Source: Bimastos eiseni
Taxonomy: Eukaryota; Annelida; Clitellata; Crassiclitellata; Lumbricidae
Assembly: GCA_959347315.1 (NCBI GenBank)
Contig: OY365811.1
Span: 35,387,574-35,451,573 of the forward strand
Direction of reading: 5' to 3'
DNA length: 64,000 nt
Shown here: positions 12,201-24,543 of the stretch, piece after piece
How the letters are laid out: every line of letters starts with the position of its first letter
Position numbering within the stretch: position 1 is the stretch's first letter
Notes under the pieces: model-generated
Seen by the model: the letters and a program-made list of their open reading frames with translations, nothing else
Databases searched by the model: none
What the model was told of the DNA's origin: nothing
Position numbers and translations under genes: made by a program

Positions 12201-15200
12201 GAGGCAGACACGAGTATGAAGTTTTCACAACTTCATTTTCTTATCCTCAACAGCAGATGTGGACAAATGTTTCTGTTTCTTACTCGTAAAATGTTAAAAA
12301 AAAACAGCTTCAAAGTTTGGCCATTGCAGTGTTATAGTTGTCATCAGTTTTATTCTTAATTGCAGTTTTTCATGTTATAACTAAATATTTGGATGATTTG
12401 CAGGTGATCGACATCATGGCTTTGAATTTTCCTCCAGAAAAGTTCATTTCTGCTCTGGTAAGTAACAATATTCTAAAATGAAAGCTACAGCCAGTTTTAA
12501 TTTATGAGTTAAATTACATTTTGAAAATGATATAAAGGAGGGCACAAGGGAAATGAGAACACTTGAAAATACAGAGATGAAGCAATACAATGTAGTCATG
12601 AGGTAACATTATATATTTCATTAATTTTTGTTTATGTAAAGGTCATGATGATCTGTTAGAATTTGCACGACAATGAAGTGTTGCATTTGTCTTGATCGTC
12701 ATTCTAACACAAAAGCCTTTTTTAACATATATAATGACCTGCATGCTAATACCATAGACTTTTTCCAAATTTATTACCCATGCTGACCTTTTAGTACAGT
12801 TATTTGTGTCGGCCTGTTCTCACGAGTCACCATTGTTCCCTTGATTTCGTTCCTTTGTGTAGATTAATTAAGTCACCTGTAAAATAATAATGTCATTGAT
12901 TACATTAGTTCATTATATTTCATTAAGGGGAATGAATGCTCTCTTTTTGTGTTAGATGAAGCATGTTGATTCGGCGCTGCAGAGTCAAGAGCCGTTTACT
13001 CGACGAGCGGCCTTCCTAGCGATTGCTGTGGCCTCTGAAGGTTGTGCCGATTGCATGCGAACCAAGTGAGTTAGACAGCAGCTCTTAACTAAATAGCAGC
13101 TATATGAAAGAGGATTTTTACTGACTATTTTCTTCAATTTTCTTGTGTTTTTGTGTGTTTGGTTATTTATGTGTGTGCGTGCATGCGTGTGTAAACACAT
13201 AATTGTGCATGTGACTGTTTTGTTTATGTTACAGACATTTGAAAAGACTGCTGCAGAGTGTTTACAATGGAATGAATGATCCCTCTGCTGACGTTCGTGG
13301 GGCGGCCATGTTTGCCCTGGGTCAGTTCTCCGACTATCTCCAGGTGGGCAGAGTAGCTATTTGAATGGATTTATTAATTATAATAAAATCGTAAATGATA
13401 TTATTTATGATTATTATTATGATTGTGAAATATTTTGTATTGTGGGAGGTATATCATGCGTCGTTGTCGTACTAAGCGATTAACATGTGATTAATGTTGT
13501 TGGCCTTGAATGAAAGTTGGTTATGCAGTATATACTTATTTTGCCTGTCAATGGGGAATGTGCACAATGTCAATAAATTAATTCTAGTCAAATTGAAACT
13601 TGCAGTTATGGTCAGCCTTTGGAAATCACTTTTCCAGTGCTAAAACTTCTTAGACTGCACTGCATGTATATTGAAGCAGATGTTGGTGATAATGTAAGAG
13701 TTTTGTGTCTGTTTTGAATTTCTAGCCAGATATTAGCAAGTTTTCTTCGGAGTTGCTTCCTCTTCTGTTTGATTGCTTGGGCAAGACGTCGCATGACTCT
13801 GGCATGCGTCGCAAGGACATCATTCGCACGTACTATGCCATGGAGATGTTCTGCGAAAATCTTGGTATGAAAATTCTGGCAACTACGGTATTACGGCCTT
13901 GTTTCTTGGCTTACTGAGGTTAATTAACTGCATCTGGCTCTCATCTCTCAGTCGGACATTTTGTTCAGGGCTGTTCATTTTGAGATGGCTTTTTGCGTGG
14001 TCTTTGGAAAGCACTTTTGCAATAGTACGACTAAAAGTGCTAAAAGTTGTGGAGTTCATCACGCTCTGTCTTCGTATATGGATTACAGAGTAAGAAAAGC
14101 TCACGATGAGTTTATACAGCACCTCCTGGTAAGAATGTCTGAAAGTGGAAAACATGTAACCAGTCTAACAAGGTGTAATTTAAGAAGCAGAGCGATGGCT
14201 GTTCAGTTTATGCGATTCACTGCAGCAATGCAAGTATCATTCCCCAGTGCACAATGTCAAATAGACAAATTGAATTATGAATCCGTCATGGCTGTCATCT
14301 TGTACAGGAGTACCTTTTGGTCTGTGACAAACAAGGCAAATGGCCAAACAGTATTTTGAAACAGTCTGAATACATATTTCTTTGTATTGGCATTTTGGTG
14401 ATGCTGTGGGTCACTACAGATGTAAATGGTACAGAGAAAAGGCTGTATTATATCTCTCATTCTATGGATCCATTTAAATGAAACCTAGCGACAACACGAT
14501 TTATTCTGATGTAATAATGGAAGATTTGTTTGTGTTCTTTAAGGGAAGGAGATCCTGCCTTATCTGCCGCAGCTAATGCCCTTCCTCATGGATGCGGTTC
14601 GTTCCGCTCCACTGGAGGGTAAAGAGCTAGCCATCAGTGCCATTGGAGCAACAGGTGAGTGGGTGAAAACGGGTTTATGTGGGTAGCTGACCGACTAACT
14701 CATGGTTTATAACTCAGTTTATAACTCACAGCTTATGTTTCACAGTTTTAGTTTATAACTCACAGTTTATTATTCACTGTTTTAGTTTATAACTCACAGT
14801 TTATAGTCATCCAAGTCAAATTACTCTTAATTTGTCTAGTGGTTAATATGCCAAACTGTATACCAAGGTGTTAGGATTAATCATATCCCAACTCCAGCGT
14901 GGCTAAAGAGAACAGTTTTAAGGTGATAAAAGATTCAGTTCATGTCCAGAGAAGAGAGGGATTGCTTCACAGAGGATGTGGCTGTTGATATGTTGAGCAG
15001 CAACAATATCAGTGTAGGATTTGTTGATGATATTTGCTTACTTGTTGAAAACTTCTAACATTTTTACAAAGCTAAATGAACCTTGCTATCAATCTTTACT
15101 TTCTTTTCACCAATCTGTATTAAAAAAACCTTCTATTTAGTGAAACATTTTAGCTTAAAAATTCATAATTTCAACAGGTTTTAGTTTATCAGTTATATTT

Positions 15201-17156
15201 TTTGATCATTCTGTCCATAGCTAGTGCGGCCATGGAAGATTTCTTACCATACTTCCAAGATGTTATCGAACTTCTCAAAGGCTTCCTCACTCCTGTCGAA
15301 GATGATAAGCTCGATAAATTGCGGACTCAGGCACTTGGTATGTCCTCTGTTAAATTCTATTTCTTCTAGTTTGGTGGATGATTTCAGATGTCTTATGCAC
15401 ACTGCAAATTAAATAAATTCAGTGTAGTTTTGAAGAAAGGCATGGTGATGCATCCTAATGTGGTCTATTAGAGAAAATAGGTTTAACGCTTTTGCAGCTG
15501 TGTTGTTGAATTGTGATCAATTGTGACACTGTTGAGGGGTCATCATGAAATCTGTTATAAGAAACTATTTGGTCTTGTTAGTAAGACTTCTTTCTCATCT
15601 GAAACTAGAAAGAAAATTGTTTGCTAAACGGAAACAGAATAGAACTGATAATTAAATGTTGAATATCAAATAGAAATAGAAACAACAATTAATATTTTAA
15701 CTGAAATTGTTGAAAACAGATTTTCTGAATTCCTGGTAACTTGATCGCTTTCTGAAGTATTTAAACCATTCTGGTTATTATTCGTTGTCCGGTGACTTCC
15801 TGTCATCCTAATCTGTCAAGAATGAACTCTGTGCTGTGTATTTACATGAACAGATGCAATGAAATCAATTAATATTGGGATGTTTTCTATAAGCAGGAGT
15901 TATGGTATGTATGCTTTACTTGTTCTTATAATTATTTGTGACTGTACAGATACACTCGGTGTGCTTGTCCGTACGCTGGGAGAGCACTTTCGTCCGATTG
16001 CCGCTGACTGCATCAACCTCGGCATCAATCTGATGCACAGCTCTGAAGATCCAGATTTGAAACGATCAATGTGAGAAACTCGTGCATTCTTTTCATCTGT
16101 GCATCGCAGACTTTTGTTTTTGAGCCGTGAATTCCCACAGTTTGCTTGATGACCAGTTAGCCTGTGCCAGCTTTTCAATACTGCATTCTGTGTTGAAATA
16201 CCAGTGAATCCACTATCACTGAGGGAAGATTGTTTGGCGACAATTAATACAATATGAAGTAGGTTTCTTGAAGGAGTGCTATATAAATTGTCTGAATGAA
16301 TGAATTGACAACATTTTGATAATATTGCCCTTTGTCCAAAATTCAGAAGTTCACATAGAACCATGTGATATACATCGCTGGCATGGAGAACAATTGTGGA
16401 CATCTTGCGGTCCCTGCACAGTGACAGGCCAACCATTCTGACCTATAATTATTATTAGTCAATGTGCCACAGTCATCTGTGCTCGAGCCAAAGCTTCTTC
16501 GACCCCAGTTGGTTATCCTGACAGAAACTTCTCATAGTGTTTGCACTCAATCCAAAAAATTATCTTTTTTTCAAGGACTGGGCTGTTGAGGCAGTTAATC
16601 ATTACATGTAGTATTTATATAAGTGTGTATATGCCTAGATGTGAGCATCTCTGTATGTTTTGCCTGTCTGTTTAATAATCAGCATGCAAAGGATACCAAG
16701 AGGTGTTATTTCAACTGTTTTAGTTAGGTCAATTTAACAGTCACCGGATATATTTTGTCGTTAATCTGTTTTGGAAGGGTGACGTTACTTTTGAGAAAAA
16801 ATTATTTAATTTATTCAATTAATCTTTCTTTTTTAGTATGAGAAAACATGAGATACTGTATTTTGTTCCTTTGCTTTTTCCAGTTACGGTCTTTTTGCGG
16901 CCATATCCACGCTTCTCAAGCAGAACATGTCTGTAAACCTTGGCATTATTGTTGGATTTTTGATGGATAGCCTCCAGTCAACTGAAGGCATTAAGGTGAG
17001 GATTCGCCTCATGCATCATGCAGAATTATGTAGCTGTTGATGTGGAGTGTTGGTTTCTTGGCCAGGGTTGGATTGTATTTCCTATTATTGAGATCTATGA
17101 CTGTCAGAACGCAGCCATTTAGATTGGTATGTTATCTTATTACAGTTTAGCAACAG

Positions 17157-17187
<31 letters not shown>

Positions 17188-20100
17188 ATATATATTTATT
17201 GATATGAAAATGCCTACCCTACGTAAAGGAAATGTTATCTAAGTTAGCAGGCTCTAGGGCTGGGTGAAACAGCACATGTCACTGCTTTGTTTTCCCAGCC
17301 ATTTTCAACACACTTTTTGGAGCATTAATGGTGATCTGTGTTTCTTGTTCTAAAGGCTAATTATAAGGATTCTGAGGTGGAACATGTGCTGCATTTGTTT
17401 GATGCCGACGGCGATGAAGAAGAGATCGACATTTCAGAGGCAAACGACATCAATGAGTCTGATATAGCCAGGTATTTTTTTTAATGAAATTTGACGACAA
17501 AGAGATTGATTGCCGGAAGTTTTCTATTTGTTTGTACAGATTATGAACTTGGTAGATTCTGCTAGATTTGGCTTAGGTAATTGAGATATTTCCAAGACCC
17601 TGGGATATGTTCCTCTCCTCGTGTTTGACCTTGATCTGCAATGGTCAATAGCCAATATTTTTGTAGGTTACTGGCCAATGTTTTGCAAGTCTTGCCAACA
17701 CCTTTCCTGCTAACAATGGTGCCTTAATTCTGATTGGTCAGTTAGATACTTAAGCACAGAAACTGGCAAAGGATGATTGATGATCAGCTGGCTCAAACCC
17801 CATGCAGCCCTGCTATTGTTAGATGAGTGATTGATTTTCCTAACTTAACAATCAGTTGGATAAGAGATCAACAACAAATGGTTTGGTATCAATTTAAAAG
17901 AAGGCATGTGATGTTGGCAGCAATTCATTTTGAATTTTTTGTTGTGTATCTTATTTCATGTCTTCATGTGGTTCTAGTGTAGAAGTTCCCAATTCTTACT
18001 CGGAGGAGAAGGAGGATGCACTGTCGGCTCTTGGGGAACTGGCGACAAACACTGGGTCAGTTGCCAAATCCGATCATTTCACTGGTTAATGTGGTTATGA
18101 AATCTTGAATTTAAAGTTTGAATTACTGCTTTATTATATTTGCATTGCTTCTTTTCAGTCTCTAATGACTTATTTGAAGTTCACAGTGCTTGTGCAACCG
18201 TTTCTATATGGAGCAGTGTTTATCTAAACTCTGTTGTTAATTGCACTAAACAGACTTCTGTGTGTAAGTTGTCTGCTATAGTATTCCTTGCTGCTCCCAT
18301 TGGCTTCAACCTTGTCCCGGTCCCTGTAGTTCCCCTCCTCATCCTATTTCTTTCCAACCTCCCTCTCGATTCTTTCCCTCTGAGCCTTTTTGTTTGGAGT
18401 AGCCGGTTGGAATAGTTCTTCGGTGATGGTGGAATGTTAAGGCTGTTTGATTGGTTTCCTGCTTAAATTTGGGCATACGTTTTTTATTAACAAAACCAAT
18501 GTTGCGTTTTCAAATTGTTTTAGTTATTTTGTCAGTATTTTATGCGTTAATTTGATTTTGTTAATTGATTTGTTCATCTGGTTTAAACTTGATTTTCTGT
18601 TGGTCTGCCAGCGTTGCTTTCCTTCCATTCTCAGAGGAAGTATTTAAAGAAGTGTGTGAAATGATGGAATATCCACTGCCCGACATTCGCAAAGAAGCCG
18701 CCGTTGCTGCTGGACATTTGTGTTGTGCCACTTACAAGTTGGCCGAAGACCCTGCATATTCAAATTGTGGTAATCAGTCATTCTAAGAGCCATTTCATTT
18801 TTTGATATAGATGATGTTGATAAAAGTGGACACTCACAATTATGTAAGTAAGTATACTGTTTATTATACGAGTTGCCCAACCACACTCTGATTTACATAA
18901 TACATCTTAATAGCAAAAAGCAAACAGGGTGTTACGGCTGTCAATCAGCAATAGTGCCCATCCTTTATCAACCCTAGTCTATGATGTTAGTCACCACGAC
19001 AGACAGCGTCATCTAAAGGCGAACGCCACTCGAAACAGACCGTTGAATCTAAAAAAAATTTTTCCCTGGTCTAATCAGCAGGGCTGAATCAACATTTCTT
19101 GTTTTTGCCAATGAAGGATCTTTTTTAAGCAACTGTTATTCATTAAGTTGATGCATTTATAAAACACCACTTCATTGATTTCTTAGGCAACGTTATTATG
19201 GTGCATATGTCACCAATTGATGGTCACTTTAAGTAAGGTCATAATTTAAATTTGCTATCTGTTGGAGAAACCTGCATAAAAATGCATTCGGTAACAGAAA
19301 CCTTAAATCGTGCTGCATTGATAAAACGAGTTATCAACACGGAAAACTCCCAACCAGTCAAACTCCCAACCAATCCGGGGAAGATGGTTCTGATAGCACT
19401 ATGTTGTTGTAAAAATGTTGCACAGTAGCCATGTGAGAGCTATTCGGTTGTTGTCTGGTGACATGTGAATTGATTACGCTGATTGTACACTCTTCGTAAG
19501 AACATAGGTTACAAGGAAGCAGTCTGGCTGCCACCCTCCCTTGTATTATGCCGAGACAGGGAAAATTATGAATCACTAACACTTCATGTGGATTGATTGC
19601 CTTTCAGTTTAGTTTAATCCTTTAATGATGAGCTACTAAAAAAATGACTGGGAAGCCAATGCAGCTCATCGTTTAAGAATTAAGGGTCTACTCATTTTCA
19701 ACTGTCTGAGTAGAATTGAGATTTTGCCAATGGTGTTTCGTGGACAGTACGCTAAGCTGAGTTGTGGATTTTTGTCGTCATCAGTACAAATGTCGTTGAC
19801 GATGTTGGGCCAAACAGTGTCAAAGCTGATGGGGATGGCTAAAGAGGACGAAGTTCGTGAAGTGGTTACAGCTGTTTTTGAGACACTAAATCACCTGCTC
19901 AAAAATACGAAGAAGCACACCCTGAGTCTAATGGGAGGTGCCACGCCTCTCACTGGCATCATCAAAGATGCCTTCCAAGAAAAGGTGAGAATCGTGATGT
20001 TTTCTGTAAGAAATTCTTTGTCATTTTTACTAACTTGGTTTGTGTAAAGTTTGGATCGAACATTGGATCGTCGGTTCGTCGGAGTTCTTTGAACTCTTTT

Positions 20101-21144
20101 TTCGGTGTATGTTCCCGTCGACCTACAAAGCTGAAATTTTGCACACATGTCATGCTTGCATGACAATATAATGTTTCAATTTTTATGGACATAACTCAAA
20201 AATTGAGTAAAAAAATTCAAAAAATTGCACAAAATTATATATCATTTACCCACTCAAACGAGTCCTCCTTGACAAGCTCTGCTTCGGCAAGTTTACATTA
20301 TAAATTATCTCTTAAGGAAATGGATCGATTGCACCATCTACAAAATTACCAAAAGTCAATAAAAGAGGGTCCCGAAAAACCCATGTTTTTACTTTCACTT
20401 GTTAATTATTTAAGCGTAATTTTTTTTGCAAATGTGTGTGACACCTCTTCCTGTGGAACACACCAGAGTTGACAACGCAAACCCACAATCGAGTAGAATG
20501 GATCAAACAATTAAAAAAATTAATCATTTAATACTGTGAATGTTTGTATTTGAACATTTACATGGTTCTATTTTGTAATATCCCGTCGTGAGCTCTATTC
20601 CATTCTCAAATGTTATTTTTCTTCGGTTAGACTGGAACAAGTCACTCTGTCATAAGCGCTTGTGGATGGAGAGCTTACTTTTATGAGTGTGCCTTTACAT
20701 GAACCTACATGTCTAATGCATTATTTCTTTGTTCTGTTGTTCCTTAGTTAACCAGACAATGCACTAATTGAACAATATATTGTTATGGCGAATTGAATGT
20801 CTTATTGGCAGTTCAACTAATCTGTGCCTGTGAAACTAATAATATTGATAAAAAAAATGATAGATTCAGTTTGACTTATGTGTTGTTTTCATCAGCTGAA
20901 GTGTCAGGGTGAGGAGGAAGAAGAGGATGAAGATGATTCAAGAGCAGAACCAGACAGTTTGCTCATCGAAAATGCCGGCGAACTGCTGCCGACCCTTGCC
21001 GAACTGATCGGGGGTGAAGAGTTTGCGCCCTTCTTTGCTGGGTTGTTGCCGGAATTGATCAAGAAAGTGGTATGTGACAGTTTGAATATTTGCTTAGTAT
21101 TTTGGGAAAAGTTGACTTCTTGACTTGCTGCCATTTCTGTTCTG

Positions 21145-21196
<52 letters not shown>

Positions 21197-24100
21197 TTTA
21201 TTGATTTAATTTAAATGATTAGTTTAATATAAAAAAATTTGATTCATTTTCAATTTTTATTTGTATTTGGATGAGTTTCAATGAATATGTCTGCTCCATT
21301 TGTACGTCTTTGTTCCTAACAGAAGCCTTCCAGTTCTGTTCCAGAGAGGTCCTTTGCCATTGGAACATTGGCAGAAACGCTGCACAAAATGGGTCCCTCA
21401 ACGTCTCGCTTTGTGAGTGTGCTGTACAATGTCTTCATGAACGTCGTTCTTGACGAGGATGATGAGGTGCGAAGCAACGCCATCTACGGCCTCGGTGTTT
21501 ACGCTTCGAACGGTGGACCGGCTGTCCTACCGTATCCTTTTTGGAACCTATAATGGACCACCTCGGTCTCATGTGAACGTATTTGCAATGTTAACTTCTG
21601 TGAATCATGAGAATGTTTTCCCTTACCAATATGTGGCAACATGATTTCAGAGGGTCAGCTGAACGCCAAGTATCTTTATTTCATAGTGTTGCAACGCTCG
21701 ATGACATTTATGATGCTAAATTTAAGAAGAAAAATATGTCGAGTACAAGTTGTATACAGTGGTCCCTAAAGGATCCTTGGGACTTCTGTGTGCTTGCATA
21801 CTTCATGGCATCAATGACGGTGAACAGAGGTGTTAACACCTATAGGTCAATCTGCTCTGTTCTTCTCTGGTCTTAAGACTGTCCTGTTTGACCGTGGTTG
21901 GACTGGGAGCGCTTCTGAGTAGAAGACCTTGAAGGGATGCTATATAAAACTGTTATAATAATAATTTGAGGTGGCAGGAAGCATTTAAGAGTGTCAATGA
22001 GTACGATTGTATTGACAATTTATGAAGTATAATGTCATTATTTATGTAGCACCTGTTTAAGGTAAATTAGCCAGCCAAGCACGATGCATCTCGTCGGTAA
22101 AGTGTCAACTTATTAGGCTTTGAAAAATTTTGGTGATTTGCATTTGACATTAAATATGTTGTGAACTTACTGTTATTGTTACAGTTTTACTATTATCGAT
22201 TACTGCTTTGTATTTTACTTGTTGTTTGTCAAAGAAGTAGAGTCGACCAGTTACCAGTCTATGATGCAGAAGCTGCTGTTCATGTTGTGTTAACTGTGTT
22301 GTCCTTAACTGGAGTCAATTTCAGCCAATATAATGAAATTCTGAAGAGACTTGTGGAAATCCTTAATCGTGAGACTGATCGTCGGGCTATTGACAACATC
22401 TGTGCCGCTGTCTGTCGTATGATCACAGCAAACGCAGAAGCCGTTCCGCTGGACCAGGCAAGACATTTTCTGACTAGTTACCCGCTGTCCTCAGAATAAT
22501 GCGGTCTTTGGAACCCATGTATCAAGACACTTTTCTGATCCAATAACGTAACACTGTTGACCAGTAGTATACTCATACTTTAATAATGCTCTTGTGTAAT
22601 GAATATATTGAGTATTATAATATATGTCCAGTGTATTTCAGTATAACTTTGACTTGTTTCTCTGCATGGTTAGTATAAGGCAAAAATCTGCTTATATAAA
22701 ATAAAAATATGGATTTTTAGAGGTTTCTTAAATAATAAGATAATATTTGATTGTCGAACAGACATTAGTTGGTGGTTCCATTCCTTGAATAAATGGACGA
22801 GAGCTCATGGCAATGCTACTAGATCAAGGCTCAACTGTAGACTTCTTAATAACAGCTACTTTTAAGAATTCTATGGCTCAACCATTTGAATTTTGATAAA
22901 GTTTAACATATTGCCCTAAACACACCAAGTTAGTGTGGCGCGTCTGCTTTCAGGTTCTTCCGACCCTCGTTCAACATCTTCCGCTGCAGGAAGATAAAGA
23001 TGAGCACATAACCGTCATCAACTGTTTGGGAATGTTGTACACAAACCGACACCCAGCCGTAAGTACTGTGCCTTCTGTTCCTTCCACGATTGTAGGGAAA
23101 AGGGAGATTAAACCGGACAATCTGGTTAATCTGGCCTCTTTCAGCAGAATGACCTCAATAAATGTATCTCTGGAGCAAGTTGAGGTAAGGTGCCAAAACA
23201 GTTAGGAGATTATGCACACCTGTCTTATGATTTTTCTATGTGTTTGAATTTTAGTGACAATCATATTGAAGATGATTGCCTTTGAGGTTACACACGATTT
23301 GACGAAACAGTGCCTGTTGATTTTGCACGACAAGACCCGTATTTAAATAAATAACTAATTCGACCACTATAACGATATCGCCCTTCTTACAATTTAAATG
23401 TGGGCCATGGAAGTGAAAAGTTGTGTTATATTTTTATTTATTCTTAAATTTGATATCGCCCTTCCAACATTTTTTGCTCAGCAGTGCGCTCGCCTCGACA
23501 TCGCAATTACAGTTGTACTGCAGAGCAATTGTGTGCAAAGGACTTGCTCAAGGTCCCTACACAGGCGAGGGTAGAACCCGGTCACTCAGCGCACGCTGAG
23601 CATTACGGGCCGACCGCTCTAACCCATCGGCCACAGTGCCAAACCGTTATAGTGATCGAACTGATAATTGCACATCTCGCTGACTTGTTCAACTGAGATC
23701 TGGAATATTGGGACTGACTGCAATACACAGGGTAGACTGAAATGCAGCAGTCCTACATAAATTTATGATTATGACTTACTAACTGAGTGAGTTAATTTCT
23801 TTGTTCAGATTATTTCTCTTCTGCCGCGTTTGATTCCGATCCTCAGCCAGATGCTTCGCAGCGACATTTCCGCAGGTTAGTCTGCTCAGATTTTTAATTT
23901 CATTTTTGGCAAAAACATTTTTATCATCTTCACCCGTTTTCATAGCCTAGCCCAGTGTGTCAAACGTTTTTGTGATGACGGGCCAGTTTGCATTATTAAT
24001 TACATACATCACTGAAAACTCAAAGCCTTAAAAATGACAAATTAGATCTTTTATTCTCATTAGCATTTTATTAGACAAGGCTTCACCGGCCAGAAATATA

Positions 24101-24495
24101 TCATCGGTTGCCAGAAATGGCCTGCGGGCCTGATCTTTAACATCCCTAGCATAAACTTTTGCATACTATCTGCCATTTATGTATGATGATGAGTCAAGTG
24201 TCTGTCTTGTTATACTTGCATGAGTAAGGTGTTTATTGGTTTTCGTTATATTATCTGCCAGTAACAGATGAATCGAATGTGTACTATATCTGTACTGTGT
24301 TTCCGAAATGTTGTTTTATTTTTAAAAATATTCTCATTTTACAAATGTGGTCTCTGTTCCATTTCAGAAGTACGAACGATAATTGTTGGGTGGGTTCGAG
24401 ACATGAGCCAGAACTGTCCAGACATTTTGAATGCCATTCTGTCCTCATCGTCCGAAGAAATTAGTCAGAGTCTTCAGCTTTGCTTCGTCGACTAA
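3299..24495 (+). CDS. IPO4: Importin-4, 29 exons
   Basis: Importin-beta family nuclear import receptor. In vertebrates IPO4 carries histones H3/H4, some ribosomal proteins and the vitamin D receptor through the nuclear pore under RanGTP control. Joined exons give about 1,075 aa (human 1,081), all HEAT-type helices with two acidic loops (exon 11 and exon 24). Exons: 3299-3364, 5843-5929, 6601-6686, 7287-7328, 7501-7633, 8160-8296, 8590-8632, 9193-9258, 10527-10628, 11217-11300, 11816-11956, 12404-12457, 12956-13065, 13235-13343, 13726-13864, 14544-14654, 15221-15337, 15950-16070, 16884-16995, 17356-17471, 17978-18055, 18612-18769, 19785-19984, 20896-21069, 21323-21531, 22325-22457, 22954-23058, 23809-23875, 24368-24495. 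Total 3,228 bases, no frame break. Matches to the human family by recall include ALGQFS, ETLGVL, EVRSNAI and the FAPFFAG stretch. Start: ATG followed by GCG, where similarity begins. Least sure are the starts of exons 4, 22 and 23. Confidence 0.93.
3365..5842 (+). other. IPO4 intron 1
   Basis: A 2.5-kb intron with no coding potential. It is AT-rich and holds the 45-bp tandem array described separately. No other structure was recognised. Confidence 0.7.
5166..5435 (+). repeat. 45-bp tandem repeat, six units
   Basis: Units start at about 5166, 5210, 5255, 5299, 5346 and 5391. Each has GAGATGTTATTTT, then TGAAATGTTTTCATT, then CATTTGGGGCCCCT. Units differ by a few substitutions and small indels. 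It lies in IPO4 intron 1. Confidence 0.85.
6304..6331 (+). other. Perfect 12-bp stem hairpin
   Basis: TCTTCAGTATCA pairs with TGATACTGAAGA across an AAGG loop, in IPO4 intron 2. It is too short for a typical animal microRNA precursor. Confidence 0.6.
7855..8045 (+). repeat. Degenerate AT-rich tandem repeat
   Basis: The words TTTATTGCACTAAA and TATAGAT recur with variation about every 40-50 bases in IPO4 intron 5. Confidence 0.5.
9940..10120 (-). repeat. Decayed tRNA-derived SINE (candidate)
   Basis: Reading the minus strand, an A-box-like TGGTCTAGTGGTTTGAATGC is followed by SINE-like body sequence. No clear B box is left. It lies in IPO4 intron 8. Confidence 0.4.
11646..11706 (+). mobile_element. 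Short TTAA-type hairpin MITE, degenerate copy
   Basis: CCTTTAATGAC near the left end is complementary to GTCATTAAGGG near the right end. The interior ACTAAAA..TGACTGGGAA matches the copy at 19.6 kb. The left TTAA has decayed to TTAT. It sits in IPO4 intron 10. Confidence 0.55.
14701..14805 (+). repeat. Tandem TTTATAACTCACAG array
   Basis: About five imperfect units containing GTTTATAACTCACAG, some with TTTTA inserts, in IPO4 intron 16. Confidence 0.7.
14826..14930 (+). repeat. tRNA-derived SINE head (candidate)
   Basis: TGTCTAGTGGTTAATATGCC resembles a tRNA A box and is followed by a decayed B-box-like GGATTAATCATATCCC. It lies in IPO4 intron 16. Confidence 0.4.
16268..16300 (+). repeat. 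SINE/LINE 3' tail copy
   Basis: CTTGAAGGAGTGCTATATAAA followed by TGAATGAATGAA, the shared 3' tail found in about ten places in the window. It lies in IPO4 intron 18. Confidence 0.6.
17157..17202 (+). repeat. (AT)n microsatellite
   Basis: Slightly interrupted AT dinucleotides in IPO4 intron 19. Confidence 0.9.
19614..19683 (+). mobile_element. TTAA-flanked 62-bp hairpin MITE
   Basis: TTAA stands at 19614-19617 and 19680-19683. The inner ends TCCTTTAATGATGAGCT and AGCTCATCGTTTAAGAA are about 13/17 inverted repeats. Size and form match the perfect copy at 59.7 kb, and the interior matches the copy at 11.65 kb. TTAA duplication is the mark of piggyBac-type transposition. It lies in IPO4 intron 22. 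Confidence 0.65.
21149..21192 (+). repeat. (TA)n microsatellite
   Basis: About 22 TA units in IPO4 intron 24. Confidence 0.95.
21532..22324 (+). other. U12-type (minor spliceosome) intron of IPO4
   Basis: The donor reads GTATCCTTTT, the U12 consensus, and TCCTTAAC at 22302-22309 is a near-perfect U12 branch site with its branch A about 16 nt before the AG. The other IPO4 donors look U2-type. Splicing here keeps the frame and joins well-conserved protein, so the boundary is well supported. The intron also carries a SINE tail copy at 21886-21965. Confidence 0.85.
21886..21965 (+). repeat. SINE 3' half and tail
   Basis: GAGCGCTTCTGAGTAGAAG, then CCTTGAAGGGATGCTATATA, then ATAATAAT. This is the longest and best copy of the dispersed tail; the preceding GACTGTCCTG part is shared with the inverted copy at 39.7 kb. 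Confidence 0.65.
22458..22953 (+). other. GC-AG intron of IPO4
   Basis: Conserved protein sequence runs from ...LDQ directly into VLPTLV, which needs the donor CAG|GCAAGA and the acceptor CAG|GTT. No nearby GT keeps both frame and similarity. GC-AG is a known minor variant of U2 introns. Confidence 0.85.
23480..23660 (-). repeat. tRNA-derived SINE with V-SINE-like core
   Basis: On the minus strand: A box GGCCGATGGGTTAGAGCGG, B-box-like GGTTCTACCCTCG, then GGGACCTTGAGCAAGTCC and CACACAATTGCTCTGC. The last part resembles the conserved central core of V-SINEs (from memory). Copies at 32.6, 61.2 and 62.5 kb share it. It lies in IPO4 intron 27. Confidence 0.7.
23953..24149 (+). mobile_element. 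hAT-like MITE, degenerate
   Basis: The left end CAGTGTGTCAAACG and the right end (read inverted) CTAGGGATGTTAAA are similar, with GGGCCAG and GGCCTGCGGGCC inside, a style common in hAT elements. I could not identify a clean 8-bp target duplication. It lies in IPO4 intron 28. Confidence 0.5.
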
Positions 24496-24537
24496 GTTCT
24501 TAAATTTTATAACTTGATCTGGTTTCGTGCAAATACA

Positions 24538-24543
24538 ATTAAA
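24538..24543 (+). promoter_or_regulatory. Candidate poly(A) signal of IPO4
   Basis: ATTAAA, the commonest variant signal, 43 bases past the stop codon. There is no AATAAA nearby, and the very short 3' UTR makes this a guess. Confidence 0.35.

Noticed and set aside
15900..16436. 178-aa minus-strand ORF
   Set aside because: It runs antisense over IPO4 exon 18 and its intron, with no recognised family.
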